DNA of 64,000 nt from Trujillonella endophytica. Lineage in GTDB: Bacteria > Actinomycetota > Actinomycetes > Mycobacteriales > Geodermatophilaceae. The notes beneath the pieces were generated by a model that did not search any database, was not told where the DNA came from, and worked only from the letters and a program-made list of their open reading frames with translations. Positions 9,036 to 17,719 of the stretch are shown here, piece after piece. The position numbers and the translations under genes are program-made. Every line of letters begins with the position of its first letter. Within the stretch, counting starts at the first letter, position 1. The stretch lies in the NCBI RefSeq assembly GCF_900110555.1, contig NZ_FOEE01000002.1, forward strand, positions 248,001 to 312,000, read 5' to 3'.

Positions 9036-9061
9036 GCCTTCGGTGCCTCGGTGCTCATGAC

Positions 9062-10195
9062 CTACTTCAGCACGTCCCGCAGCCGGGAGAACAGACCGCC
9101 CTGCCCCTCCGAGGTGGACCCGGGGCGGTCCTCCCCGCGCAGCACGGCGAGCTCGCGCAGCAGCTTCTCCTGCTCGGCGTCCAGGCGCGTCGGGGTCTCC
9201 ACCTCGACGTGCACCATCAGGTTGCCCCGGCCGGTGGCCCGCAGCCGCGGCGCGCCGCGACCGCGGAGGGTCAGCACGGTGCCCGACTGCGTGCCGGGGC
9301 GGATGTCGACGTCCTCCTCGCCGTCCAGCGTGGTCAGCGAGAGCGTCGTGCCCAGCGCGGCCGCGGTCATCGGCAGGGTGACCCGGCAGTGCAGGTCCTC
9401 CCCGTCGCGGGTGAACACCGGGTGCGGGCGCTCGTCGATCTCGACGTACAGGTCACCGGCCGGACCGCCACCGGGGCCGACCTCGCCCTGGCCGGTCAGC
9501 CGGATCCGCATGCCGTCCTCGACGCCGGCCGGCACCTTCACGGTGATGGTCCGGCGGGCCCGGACGCGCCCGTCGCCGCCACACGTGAAGCAGGGCTCGG
9601 GGATGACCTGGCCGGTGCCCTCGCAGGTCGGGCACACCCGGCTGGAGACCACCTGGCCGAGGAAGGAGCGCTGCACGCTCTGCACCTCGCCCCGGCCCGC
9701 GCAGGTGGTGCAGGTCGTGGGGTGGGTGCCCGGCGCGGTGCCGGCGCCGGCGCAGCCCTCGCACAGGACGGCGGTGTCGACGGTGATGTCCTTGGTGGTG
9801 CCGAACACCGACTCGTCGAGGTCCAGCCCCAGCCGGATGAGGGCGTCGCCGCCGGCCCGGGTGCGGCTGCGCGGGCCGCGCGCACCCATGCCGCCGCCGA
9901 AGAAGGCGTCCATGATGTCGCCCAGCCCGCCGAAGCCGGCGTTGCCGAACGGGCTGCCGCCGCCGCCCCCGCCGCCGTTGTCGAACGGGTCTCCGCCCAG
10001 GTCGACGATGCGGCGCTTCTCCGGGTCGGTCAGCGCCTGGTAGGCCTTGCTGACCTCCTGGAAGCGCTCCTTGGCCCCGGGGTCGGGGTTGACGTCGGGG
10101 TGCAGGTCGCGCGCGAGCCGGCGGTAGGCCTTCTTGATGTCGCTGTCGGACGCGCCGCGGGTCAGGCCGAGGACGCCGTAGTAGTCGGTTGCCAT
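9062..10195 (-). CDS. dnaJ: Chaperone protein DnaJ
   Basis: Hsp40 co-chaperone that stimulates DnaK. The J-domain has HPD at residues 32-34, then a short Gly-rich stretch, four zinc-binding CxxCxGxG repeats (Cys 145/148, 162/165, 188/191, 202/205) and the C-terminal substrate domain, giving 377 residues. The start is ATG at 10193-10195 ([10 protein letters not shown]); the open frame upstream runs into hrcA and is not used. It lies 16 bases after hrcA, so HrcA/CIRCE control of both is likely. The stop codon is TAG (9062-9064), notable because this organism's selenocysteine tRNA reads UAG. Confidence 0.97.
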   Translation of the reverse strand: MATDYYGVLGLTRGASDSDIKKAYRRLARDLHPDVNPDPGAKERFQEVSKAYQALTDPEKRRIVDLGGDPFDNGGGGGGGSPFGNAGFGGLGDIMDAFFGGGMGARGPRSRTRAGGDALIRLGLDLDESVFGTTKDITVDTAVLCEGCAGAGTAPGTHPTTCTTCAGRGEVQSVQRSFLGQVVSSRVCPTCEGTGQVIPEPCFTCGGDGRVRARRTITVKVPAGVEDGMRIRLTGQGEVGPGGGPAGDLYVEIDERPHPVFTRDGEDLHCRVTLPMTAAALGTTLSLTTLDGEEDVDIRPGTQSGTVLTLRGRGAPRLRATGRGNLMVHVEVETPTRLDAEQEKLLRELAVLRGEDRPGSTSEGQGGLFSRLRDVLK

Positions 10196-10211
10196 GGGAG
10201 GGGTCTCAGCC

Positions 10212-11234
10212 TCAGCTCTCGGCCAGCAACTGGCCGACGTAGCGGGCCACGGCTCGGACCGCGGCCATGTTCGTTGGATAGTCCATGCGGGTGGGGCCGA
10301 CGATGCCCAGGCCACCGAGCGCCCGGTCGGGCGACCCGTACCCCACGGAGACGACGGAGGCGCCGGTGAGCGCCTCGTGCGCGTTCTCCTCGCCGATGCG
10401 GACGACGACGGTGCCGCCGGTGTCCACCTCGCTGATCAGCTTCAGCACGACGACCTGCTCCTCGAGGGCCTCGAGGATGGGGCGCACGGTGCCGGGGAGG
10501 TCCAGGGCGGTCCGGGTCAGGTTCGCCGTCCCGCCGACGACCAGGCGGTCCTCCCCCGGCTCGACCAGCGTCTCGACCAGGGCGGCGCTGACGGCGGCCA
10601 CGAGCGGGCGCAGGTGCAGTGGAGCGGTGTCGACCAGGTCGGGCACCTTGCCCCCGGCGTCGGCCAGCTTGGCGCCGGTGAAGGCGGAGTTCAGCAGCGC
10701 CCGCAGTTCGGCGACGCACTCGGCGTCGACGTCCACGGGGCACTCGACGACCCGCTGCTCGACGCGGCCGGTGTCGGTGATCAGCACCAGCAGCAGCCGC
10801 GAACCGGCGACCTGGACGACCTCCAGGTGGCGCACGGCGCTGCGCGACAGCGTCGGGTACTGGACGACGGCGACCTGCCGGGTCAGCTGCGCCAGCAGCC
10901 GGACCGTGCGGCCCAGCACGTCGTGCAGGTCGACCGCGCCGTCGAGGAACTTCTCGATGGCCTTGCGCTCGGCGCCCGACAGCGGCTTGACCGCGGAGAG
11001 CCGGTCGACGAACAACCGGTACCCCTTGTCGGTGGGCACCCGCCCGGCGCTGGTGTGCGGCTGCGCGATGTAGCCCTGCTCCTCGAGCACCGCCATGTCG
11101 TTGCGGATGGTGGCGGGCGAGACGCCGAGATCGTGCCGCTCGGCGAGGGCTTTGCTGCCCACGGGGTCGTTGGTGGAGACGAAGTCCTGGACGATCGCCC
11201 GCAGCACCTGCAGGCGCCGTTCGTCGTGCGCCAT
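10212..11234 (-). CDS. hrcA: Heat-inducible transcription repressor HrcA
   Basis: Represses heat-shock genes by binding CIRCE operators; GroEL modulates its activity. The N-terminal winged helix ([56 protein letters not shown]) and the GAF-like C-terminal domain ending IGPTRMDYP-type (here [19 protein letters not shown]) are typical. ATG at 11232-11234 has GGAGGTG just upstream; 340 residues. A CIRCE element 85 bases upstream indicates self-regulation. It heads the hrcA-dnaJ-rsmE operon. Confidence 0.97.
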   Translation of the reverse strand: MAHDERRLQVLRAIVQDFVSTNDPVGSKALAERHDLGVSPATIRNDMAVLEEQGYIAQPHTSAGRVPTDKGYRLFVDRLSAVKPLSGAERKAIEKFLDGAVDLHDVLGRTVRLLAQLTRQVAVVQYPTLSRSAVRHLEVVQVAGSRLLLVLITDTGRVEQRVVECPVDVDAECVAELRALLNSAFTGAKLADAGGKVPDLVDTAPLHLRPLVAAVSAALVETLVEPGEDRLVVGGTANLTRTALDLPGTVRPILEALEEQVVVLKLISEVDTGGTVVVRIGEENAHEALTGASVVSVGYGSPDRALGGLGIVGPTRMDYPTNMAAVRAVARYVGQLLAES

Positions 11235-11318
11235 GGAACACCTCCCCGGACCGGTCGACGCCCGTGCGAGGAGGCCGCAGCACCCGCTCGGCGAGCTTCG
11301 TCGCACCATCGGCTGGGC

Positions 11319-11343
11319 TGGCACTCGCACGGGCGGAGTGCCA
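11319..11343. promoter_or_regulatory. CIRCE operator of hrcA-dnaJ
   Basis: Inverted repeat TGGCACTC (11319-11326), nine bases, GAGTGCCA (11336-11343). This matches the CIRCE consensus GCACTC-N9-GAGTGC, the HrcA-binding site. A TATGCT box on the minus strand lies directly upstream (11348-11353), so bound HrcA would cover the start of transcription. Confidence 0.93.
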
Positions 11344-11347
11344 AACC

Positions 11348-11353
11348 AGCATA
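11348..11353 (-). promoter_or_regulatory. Probable -10 box of the hrcA promoter
   Basis: TATGCT on the minus strand fits the TANNNT -10 pattern of actinobacteria. The predicted start of transcription falls at the edge of or inside the CIRCE element. No clear -35 box was seen. Confidence 0.5.
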
Positions 11354-11551
11354 CGACCGCGGGCCCCGTCCGTCGCGCGGCTCGCGCGGAGCCCCGCAGC
11401 ACGGTCCGGCGGAGCGGAGGGAAGGGCGGCGCGGACGGACGAGCCGACCGACGAGCCGACCGTGGACCGGCGGCGGCGGGCCCGGACGGCGGTCGATAGG
11501 CTGGCCTGCGGTCGCGACAGTCGCGGGACGGTCCGGACGGAGGTCGGTTCC

Positions 11552-11872
11552 CTGATCTTCAAAGCGGTGCGCGAGGGCCGCCCGTATCCCGAGCACGGCA
11601 TGTCGACCAAGGACTGGGCGATGATCCCGCCGCGGCAGATCCGGCTGGACACCCTGGTCACGACCAAGCGCGAGCTCGCCCTCGACGCCCTCCTCGCCGA
11701 CGACTCCACCTTCTACGGCGACCTGTTCCCGCACGCCGTCCTGTGGCACGGCGAGATGTACCTCGAGGACGGCCTGCACCGGGCGCTGCGGGCCGCGCTG
11801 CAGCAGCGCACCGTCATCCACGTGCGGGTGCTCGACCTCGACGCGCTGATGCCGGCCGAACCCGCCCGCTGA
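11552..11872 (+). CDS. Conserved actinobacterial hypothetical protein next to hrcA (Rv2375-like), probable CTG start
   Basis: A 106-residue protein ([16 protein letters not shown] ... [28 protein letters not shown]) that I recognise from memory as the conserved neighbour of hrcA in mycobacteria (Rv2375). Function unknown. The segment [21 protein letters not shown] resembles the DGxHR helix and strand of ParB/sulfiredoxin-like folds, a weak similarity only. Homologues start MIFKAV; here that position is CTG (11552-11554) with a perfect GGAGG eight bases upstream. Other possible starts are a GTG at 11567 inside the conserved region or a GTG upstream in non-conserved sequence. It is divergent from hrcA. 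Confidence 0.8.
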   Translation: MIFKAVREGRPYPEHGMSTKDWAMIPPRQIRLDTLVTTKRELALDALLADDSTFYGDLFPHAVLWHGEMYLEDGLHRALRAALQQRTVIHVRVLDLDALMPAEPAR

Positions 11873-11885
11873 GGCCGCCCGCCGC

Positions 11886-13616
11886 TCAGCCCTCCGGAGG
11901 CCGGCCGTGCCGCGCCGCGTACCAGTCGCGGTAGCCCGCGACCGCGGTGGGCAGGGTGGGGAAGACCCGGTCGGCGCCGATCCGGTCGACCAGCCCGGCG
12001 GCCTCCAGCCACACCCGCAGGTCCTCCTTGACCCGGGCCATCGCGAGGACGACGCCCCGGCGCGCCAGCTCCTGGCGGAGCTCCTCCAGCGCGTCGAGCG
12101 CGGTCAGGTCCACCTCGACGTTGGACTCGGCGTTGAGCACGAACCACTCCGTGGGCGTCGCTGCGTCGTCGACGGCCGCCAGCGCCCGGGCCCGGAAGTC
12201 CTCGGCATTGGCGAAGAACAGCGGCGAGTCGTAGCGGTAGACCACCAGGCCGGGCAGGAGCCGGGCGTCGGGATGGTCGTCGACGTCGTGCATCCCGGCG
12301 AGCCCGTCGACGAAGCCGAGCACCCCGTCGTGCGGGCGGGCCACCCGGCGCAGCAGCTCCGCGACCGACAGCCCGACCGCGACGAGGACGCCGGGCAGGA
12401 CGCCGAGCACGACCACGCCGACCGTCGTGGCCAGGGCCAGCAGCAGCTCGCTGCGGCGGAAGGAGGCGAAGCGGCGGAACTCGCCGAGGTCGACGAGCGA
12501 CAGCGCGGCGAAGACCACGATGGCCCCCAGCGCGGCGGTCGGGAACGTGCCCAGCGCCGGGCCGAGGAACGTCACCGCCAGGACGACCGTGGCCAGCGCG
12601 ACGAGGGAGTGCAGCTGGCTCCGGCTCCCCAGGGCGTCGCCGATCACGGTCCGGCTGCCGCTGCTGCTCACCGGGAACCCCTGGGCGAGTCCGGTGCCGA
12701 GGTTGACCACCCCGAGGGCGAGCAGCTCCTGGTTGGCGTCGACGCGGTAGTGGTTGCGGTCGGCGAAGGCGCGCGAGGTGAGCACGTTGTCGGAGAACCC
12801 GACCATCGCCACCCCCAGCGCGGGCAGCACCAGGGCGGTGAGGTCGTCGATCGCGACGGGGGGCCAGCCCGGCGTCGGGAGGCCGGCCGAGATCTCCCCC
12901 ACCCGCCGGACGCCGTGCTCGGTCAGCGAGAAGGCGGCCACCGCCGCCGAGGCGGCGACGATGCCCACCAGCGGCGCGGGCACCCGGGGCAGCCACCGGT
13001 GCAGGACCAGCAGCAGGACCAGGACGCTCGCGCCGAGCAGCGCCGTCGGCCCGTGCAACCGGTCCAGGCCGCCGAGGAAGGACCGCAGCTCCTCCACCAC
13101 GCCGTCCCCGGAGACCGGCACGCCGGTCACCCGCTCGAGCTGGCTGACGATCATGAGCACGGCGATCCCGGCCATGTAGCCGACCAGCACCGGCTTGGAC
13201 AGCAGGTCGGACAGGAAGCCGATGCGGGCGGCCCGGGCCAGCAGGCACACCACGCCCACCACGATCGCGAGGGCCGCCGCCAGCGCCGCGTAGCGGGCCG
13301 GGTCCCCTCCGGCGAGCGGGGCGACGACGACGGCGGTCATCAGCGCCGTCGTCGACTCCGGGCCGACGGACATCTGCCGGGAGGACCCGAACACGGCGTA
13401 GAGCAGCAGCGCCACGCCGATCGCCCACAGACCGGACAGCGGCGGCAAACCGGCGACGGCGGCGTAGGCCATCACCTGCGGGACCAGGTAGGCGGCCACG
13501 CCCACGCCGGCCACCACGTCCGGCCGCAGCCAGCCGCGCTCGTAGTGGCGCAGCCGGTGCAGCCCGGGGACGAACCGCCAGGCCCCCGGCGCCACCGCGG
13601 GGCGGGCGTGGGTCAC
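11886..13616 (-). CDS. SulP-family anion (sulfate) transporter with STAS domain
   Basis: Membrane transporter of the SLC26/SulP family. Ten or more hydrophobic segments span residues about 30-420, including VVAGVGVAAYLVPQVMAYAAVAGLPPLSGLWAIG, SVGPESTTALMTA and VSSSGSRTVIGDALGSRSQLHSL, all hallmark stretches. The C-terminal STAS domain (about 450-560) contains VVYRYDSPLFFANAEDFRARAL and NAESNVEVDLTALDALEEL. Length 576 is normal. Substrate may be sulfate, bicarbonate or another anion. It converges on the small hrcA-neighbour gene, with 13 bases between. Confidence 0.93.
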   Translation of the reverse strand: MTHARPAVAPGAWRFVPGLHRLRHYERGWLRPDVVAGVGVAAYLVPQVMAYAAVAGLPPLSGLWAIGVALLLYAVFGSSRQMSVGPESTTALMTAVVVAPLAGGDPARYAALAAALAIVVGVVCLLARAARIGFLSDLLSKPVLVGYMAGIAVLMIVSQLERVTGVPVSGDGVVEELRSFLGGLDRLHGPTALLGASVLVLLLVLHRWLPRVPAPLVGIVAASAAVAAFSLTEHGVRRVGEISAGLPTPGWPPVAIDDLTALVLPALGVAMVGFSDNVLTSRAFADRNHYRVDANQELLALGVVNLGTGLAQGFPVSSSGSRTVIGDALGSRSQLHSLVALATVVLAVTFLGPALGTFPTAALGAIVVFAALSLVDLGEFRRFASFRRSELLLALATTVGVVVLGVLPGVLVAVGLSVAELLRRVARPHDGVLGFVDGLAGMHDVDDHPDARLLPGLVVYRYDSPLFFANAEDFRARALAAVDDAATPTEWFVLNAESNVEVDLTALDALEELRQELARRGVVLAMARVKEDLRVWLEAAGLVDRIGADRVFPTLPTAVAGYRDWYAARHGRPPEG

Positions 13617-13680
13617 GGGCGGTCATCCTGCCGTGGCCGGCGCCCGGCGGGTCGGTCCCTGGGCTCGCGGCGCGCTCCGT

Positions 13681-14517
13681 TCAGTCGAGGGTCTTGAGGT
13701 GGCCGCCGGCGTCGCAGTTGATGAACTGGCCGGTCAGGTACTTCGAGGCGTCGGAGGCCAGGAACAGCACGAGCTCGCTGACGTCCTCGGGCTCGATCCA
13801 GGGCACCGGCATCTGCTGCAGGGTCGCCATCGCCGGGGCGGCGTCCTCCCTGGTCGGGTTCTCCAGGTCGGGCCGGAAGATCCGGTAGAGCCCGTCGTTC
13901 TGCAGCAGGTCGGTGTTGCAGTTGGTCGGGTGGACGCCGTTGACGCGGATGAACTCCTTGGCCACGGCGGCCGCCGTCGCCTGGACGAACGGCACCAGCG
14001 ACCGCTTGGCGAGGGTGTAGGCGCTGCCGCTCTCGCCGATCCCGCCCTTGAGCAGGGCCGCCAGCGAGCCGGTGACGATCACCGATCCGCCGCGCGGCAG
14101 GTGCGGCAGCCCGGCCAGCACGGTGTTGATCACGCCCACCAGGTTCACGTTGAGCACGTCGATGTAGTGCTGGCGGGTCTGCTCGGCCGCGTACGAGGCG
14201 ATGCCGGCGTTGGCGCAGATGACGTCGACCTTGCCCAGTTCGGCGATCCCGGTCTCGAACGCCGCGGCCATGGCGTTGGGGTCGCGGACGTCGGCCACGA
14301 TCTTCACGGCGCGGCGGTCGAGGGCCTCGACCGCCTTGACGGTCTGGTCGAGCTCCTCCTGGGTGCCCATGGGATAGCCGACCGTGTCGTAGTCCTGGCA
14401 GAGGTCGACGGCGACGATGTCGGCGCCCTCCTGCGCGAGGCGGATCGCGTGGCTGCGCCCCTGCCCGTGCGCGGCTCCGGTGATGAACGCGACCTTGCCC
14501 TCGACCCGTCCTGCCAT
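13681..14517 (-). CDS. Mycofactocin-coupled SDR family oxidoreductase
   Basis: Short-chain dehydrogenase of 278 residues. The start GRVEGKVAFITGAAHGQGRSHAIRLA and ADIVAVDLCQDYDTVGYPMGT, with extra loops around EELDQTVKAVEALDRRAV, are the hallmark of the SDR subfamily that holds its nicotinamide tightly and passes electrons to mycofactocin. Catalytic residues appear as VTGSLAALLKGG and SAYTLAKRSL (Tyr-x-x-x-Lys). ATG at 14515-14517 with an AGAGGA ribosome-binding site. No mycofactocin biosynthesis genes occur in this window. Alcohol substrate unknown. Confidence 0.88.
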   Translation of the reverse strand: MAGRVEGKVAFITGAAHGQGRSHAIRLAQEGADIVAVDLCQDYDTVGYPMGTQEELDQTVKAVEALDRRAVKIVADVRDPNAMAAAFETGIAELGKVDVICANAGIASYAAEQTRQHYIDVLNVNLVGVINTVLAGLPHLPRGGSVIVTGSLAALLKGGIGESGSAYTLAKRSLVPFVQATAAAVAKEFIRVNGVHPTNCNTDLLQNDGLYRIFRPDLENPTREDAAPAMATLQQMPVPWIEPEDVSELVLFLASDASKYLTGQFINCDAGGHLKTLD

Positions 14518-14634
14518 GTCGGAGTCCTCTCCTGGTGCACCCGCGGGACCCTCGGCCCCGCCGGACGGTCGGCCCGTCCTGTGCCGCACCTAACACGGCT
14601 CCGGTCGGTTCGGTCCAGAACGACGTTCCCGCTA

Positions 14635-15858
14635 TTAGTCGGTGAGCTCCCGGACGACGGCGTCGGCGAGCAGCCGGCCCCGGTCGGTGAGGACGGCGCG
14701 GCCGGCGGCGTGCGCCGCGCCGTCCAGCAGCCCCCGGACGACGGCGTCGGCGGCCCGCAGCCGACCCGCGGGGGACAGCCGCGTCAGCCGCAGCCCGTCG
14801 CGCAGCCGCAGGCCGAGCATCACGGCCTCGAGCGCGCGGTCGTCGTCGTCCAGCAGCTCGGAACCGGCGGCCGGGCTCTCCCCCGCCGCCACCCGCGCCG
14901 CGTGCGCGGCCGGGTGCTTGACGTTCCACCAGCGCAGGCCGCCGACGTGGCTGTGGGCGCCGGGACCGACGCCCCACCAGTTGGCGTTGGCCCAGTACAG
15001 CTCGTTGTGCCGGCAGCGGGCCGCCGGGCCGGTCGCCCAGTTGGAGACCTCGTACCAGTCGAGACCGCCCCGGCGCAGGGTGGCGTCGGCCTGCTCGTAG
15101 CGGTCGGCCAGCACGTCGTCGTCGGGCATCGGCAGCTCGCCTCGGGCGATCCGCCGGGCCAGCCGGGTGCCCTGCTCGACGATGAGCGCGTAGGCGCTGA
15201 CATGGTCGACGGGCGAGGAGAGGACGACGTCGAGGGAGGCGGCCCAGTCGGCGTCGGTCTCCCCCGGCGTGCCGTAGATCAGGTCGAGGTTGACGTGTTC
15301 GAAGCCCGCGGCCCGCGCCTCGGCGGCGGCCTCGGCGGCCCGGCCCGGGGTGTGCCGGCGGTCCAGGACCGCGAGCACGTGCTCGGCGGCCGACTGCATC
15401 CCGAGACTGATCCGGGTGAAGCCGCCCGCGCGGAGCCGGGCCAGCGACGCCGGCGTGACCGACTCGGGGTTGGCCTCGGTGGTCACCTCGACGTCGGCGG
15501 CCACCGGGAACAGCTCGCGGACGGCGGCCAGGACGGCGACCAGGTCCTCGGCCGGCAGCAGGGTCGGGGTGCCGCCGCCCACGAAGACCGTCGACACCTC
15601 CGGCCGGTCGGGGCCGAGCTCTTCGGCGGCGCGGCGCAGCTCCGCGACCACGGTGCCGGCGTACTCGGACCGGTTCGCGCCCGGGCCCAGCTCGTCGGAG
15701 GTGTAGGTGTTGAAGTCGCAGTAGCCGCACCGGGTCGCGCAGAACGGCACGTGCACGTACAGCCCGAACGGGGTGCTCGACAGCCCCTCGCGCGCCGACC
15801 CGGGCAGCGAGAAGGGTGCCGCCGGCGGGGCGGGCAGCAGGGGCAGGGCGGTGTCCAT
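14635..15858 (-). CDS. hemW: Radical SAM heme chaperone HemW
   Basis: Coproporphyrinogen oxidase-like radical SAM protein that acts as a heme-trafficking chaperone. LYVHVPFCATRCGYCDFNTY supplies the CxxxCxxC cluster ligands (Cys 40, 44, 47), followed by FVGGGTPTLLP, TTEANPESV and ISLGMQS. The HemN-specific second-SAM features and extra cysteines are lacking, supporting HemW. ATG at 15856-15858; 407 residues; stop is TAA. It is divergent from the crotonase gene 50 bases away. Confidence 0.92.
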   Translation of the reverse strand: MDTALPLLPAPPAAPFSLPGSAREGLSSTPFGLYVHVPFCATRCGYCDFNTYTSDELGPGANRSEYAGTVVAELRRAAEELGPDRPEVSTVFVGGGTPTLLPAEDLVAVLAAVRELFPVAADVEVTTEANPESVTPASLARLRAGGFTRISLGMQSAAEHVLAVLDRRHTPGRAAEAAAEARAAGFEHVNLDLIYGTPGETDADWAASLDVVLSSPVDHVSAYALIVEQGTRLARRIARGELPMPDDDVLADRYEQADATLRRGGLDWYEVSNWATGPAARCRHNELYWANANWWGVGPGAHSHVGGLRWWNVKHPAAHAARVAAGESPAAGSELLDDDDRALEAVMLGLRLRDGLRLTRLSPAGRLRAADAVVRGLLDGAAHAAGRAVLTDRGRLLADAVVRELTD

Positions 15859-15907
15859 CTGCGACCAGTGTGCCGCGCCGCGCGGCGGCGCCCGGCAGGA
15901 TCGGCCT

Positions 15908-16669
15908 GTGACTCCCGACCGCGTGCTCCAGGTCTCCGTCGAGGGGGGCGTGGCGCGGCTGACCCTCGACTCCCCCGCCAACCGCAACGCGCTGTCGCGC
16001 GCGCTGCTCGCCGGGCTGCGGAGCGCGATCGACGACGCCGTGGCCGACGACGCGGTGCGGGTGCTCGTCCTCGACCACACCGGGCGGGTCTTCTGCTCCG
16101 GGATGGACCTCGCCGAGGCCGCCGGCACCGGCAGCGGCGACCAGGGGGTGCACGCCTTCCCCGACCTGCTCACCGCCCTGTGGCACTCCCCCAAGCCGGT
16201 GCTGGCCGCGGTCCGGGGCCCGGCCCGGGCGGGGGGCATCGGGCTGATGGCCGCCTGCGACGTCGTCGTCGCCGGGGCCTCGGCGACGTTCGGGATCAGC
16301 GAGGTGCGCGTCGGGCTGGTGCCCGCCGTCATCTCCGCGGTGCTCGCGCCGCGGATGACCCCGCACCTGCTGCACCGGCTGGCGCTCACCGGCGAGGTGT
16401 TCGGCCCCGACCTCGCGGAGCGGGCGGGCCTGGTCGACCTGGTGGCCCCCGACGGCGAGGTCGACGCCGTGGTGGCGGCGCAGGTCGCCGCGCTCGCGGC
16501 CGGGGCGCCCGCCGCGCTCGCCGAGACCAAGCGGCTGCTGCGTGCCGGCGGCCTGCGCGGGTCGTTCGACGACCTGTCGGAGATCTCCGCCCGGTTCTTC
16601 GCGAGCGAGGAGGGTCAGGAGGGCATCGCGGCCTTCCGGCAGAAGCGCCCGGCCCGCTGGGTGCCCTGA
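15908..16669 (+). CDS. Enoyl-CoA hydratase-related protein (crotonase family)
   Basis: A 253-residue crotonase. LTLDSPANRNALSRALLAGL, LDHTGRVFCSGMDLAEAAG and VRGPARAGGIGLMAACDVVVAGASATFGISEVRVGLVPAVI give both oxyanion-hole elements and the ExxxG helix. GTG at 15908-15910 with AGGA seven bases upstream is chosen; the longer frame starts inside hemW. Substrate unknown; possibly a branched-chain or fatty acyl-CoA. It converges on ppk2, eight bases away. Confidence 0.9.
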   Translation: MTPDRVLQVSVEGGVARLTLDSPANRNALSRALLAGLRSAIDDAVADDAVRVLVLDHTGRVFCSGMDLAEAAGTGSGDQGVHAFPDLLTALWHSPKPVLAAVRGPARAGGIGLMAACDVVVAGASATFGISEVRVGLVPAVISAVLAPRMTPHLLHRLALTGEVFGPDLAERAGLVDLVAPDGEVDAVVAAQVAALAAGAPAALAETKRLLRAGGLRGSFDDLSEISARFFASEEGQEGIAAFRQKRPARWVP

Positions 16670-16676
16670 CGCCGGG

Positions 16677-17624
16677 TCAGTCGTCCACCACGGCGGCGTC
16701 CAGTCCCTCCTCGGGTTCGGGGTACCGCGGATCCATCGCCTCGAGGGTGTCGGCGATGGTCCGGGCGATCACGAGGTTGCGATACCACTTGTTGTTCGCC
16801 GGGACGACGTACCACGGCGCGTACTCGGTCGACGTGGTGGCGATCGCCTCCTCGAACGCCGTCATGTACGCGTCCCAGTGCCGGCGCTCCCGCAGGTCGT
16901 TGGCGGAGAACTTCCACCGCTTGTCGGGGTCGGCGAGCCGGCTCTCCAGCCGCCGCTTCTGCTCGTCCTTGGAGATGTGCAGGTAGAACTTCAGCACCGT
17001 GACGCCGCTGAGGGTGAGCGACTGCTCGAACTGGTTGATCACCGCGTACCGCGGCCGCCAGACGTCCTCGGGGACCAGCCCCTTCACCCGCACCACGAGC
17101 ACGTCCTCGTAGTGCGAGCGGTTGAAGATGCCGATGAGGCCGCGGGACGGGACGCGCTGGTGGTAGCGCCAGAGGAAGTCGTGCGCGATCTCCTCGGCGC
17201 TGGGCGCCTTGAACGACCAGACCTGGCAGCCCTGCGGGTTCACCCCCTGGAAGACGTGCTTGATCGTGCCGTCCTTCCCGCCGGTGTCCAGGGCCTGGAG
17301 CACGAGCAGCAGGCTGCGCCGGTTCTCGGCGTACAGGCGCGACTGGAGTTCCGCGATCCGGTCGCGCGTGCTCTCCAGTTCCGGGAGGACGTCCTTCTGC
17401 TTCGCGTAGTGCTCGGACTCGTCCGGGTCGACGTCGGCCAGTCGCACGCCCTCCCCGGGCTCGACCCGGTACCGCGGGTAGTCCGGCTCGGGGGGCGATC
17501 CGGTCACACCGAGCCGCTCCGGCCGGGTCACCCGCGCCTCCTTCGCGGTGGCGTCCGCGGCCGCCTTCCGCGTCCGCTGCGACGCGGCTGCGGCCGCCCG
17601 CTTGCTCCTGCTCCCGTCGGCCAT
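16677..17624 (-). CDS. Polyphosphate kinase 2 family protein
   Basis: PPK2-type enzyme transferring phosphate between polyphosphate and nucleotides. The P-loop LVLQALDTGGKDGTIKHV, the lid and Walker B region IGIFNRSHYEDVLVVRV and the KWKFSANDLRERRHWDAYMTAFEEAI block are diagnostic. The first 35 residues are Ala/Lys/Arg-rich and variable. ATG at 17622-17624 after GGAGGG; 315 residues. The family includes NDP- and NMP-phosphorylating subclasses, which I cannot tell apart here. Confidence 0.92.
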   Translation of the reverse strand: MADGSRSKRAAAAASQRTRKAAADATAKEARVTRPERLGVTGSPPEPDYPRYRVEPGEGVRLADVDPDESEHYAKQKDVLPELESTRDRIAELQSRLYAENRRSLLLVLQALDTGGKDGTIKHVFQGVNPQGCQVWSFKAPSAEEIAHDFLWRYHQRVPSRGLIGIFNRSHYEDVLVVRVKGLVPEDVWRPRYAVINQFEQSLTLSGVTVLKFYLHISKDEQKRRLESRLADPDKRWKFSANDLRERRHWDAYMTAFEEAIATTSTEYAPWYVVPANNKWYRNLVIARTIADTLEAMDPRYPEPEEGLDAAVVDD

Positions 17625-17719
17625 GCCGCCCTCCCTGACGCCCCGGCCCCGCCTCGTCCCGGCCGCTGCCGGGTGGAGTGCTCCCGTACCCGCTCGGCGC
17701 GCGCCCGATGCCCGAGGGC

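Noticed and set aside
9035-9064. Read-through of the dnaJ TAG as a possible Sec codon
   Set aside because: Only nine further sense codons follow before TGA, DnaJ already ends at its usual point, and no SECIS-like hairpin is obvious.
13633-16986. Open frame of 1117 codons on the plus strand across the SDR and hemW genes
   Set aside because: It is antisense to well-supported genes, has His/Gly/Arg/Pro-rich composition typical of shadows in high-GC DNA, and no recognisable domain. The same applies to the long antisense frames opposite comEC, rne and phoH.
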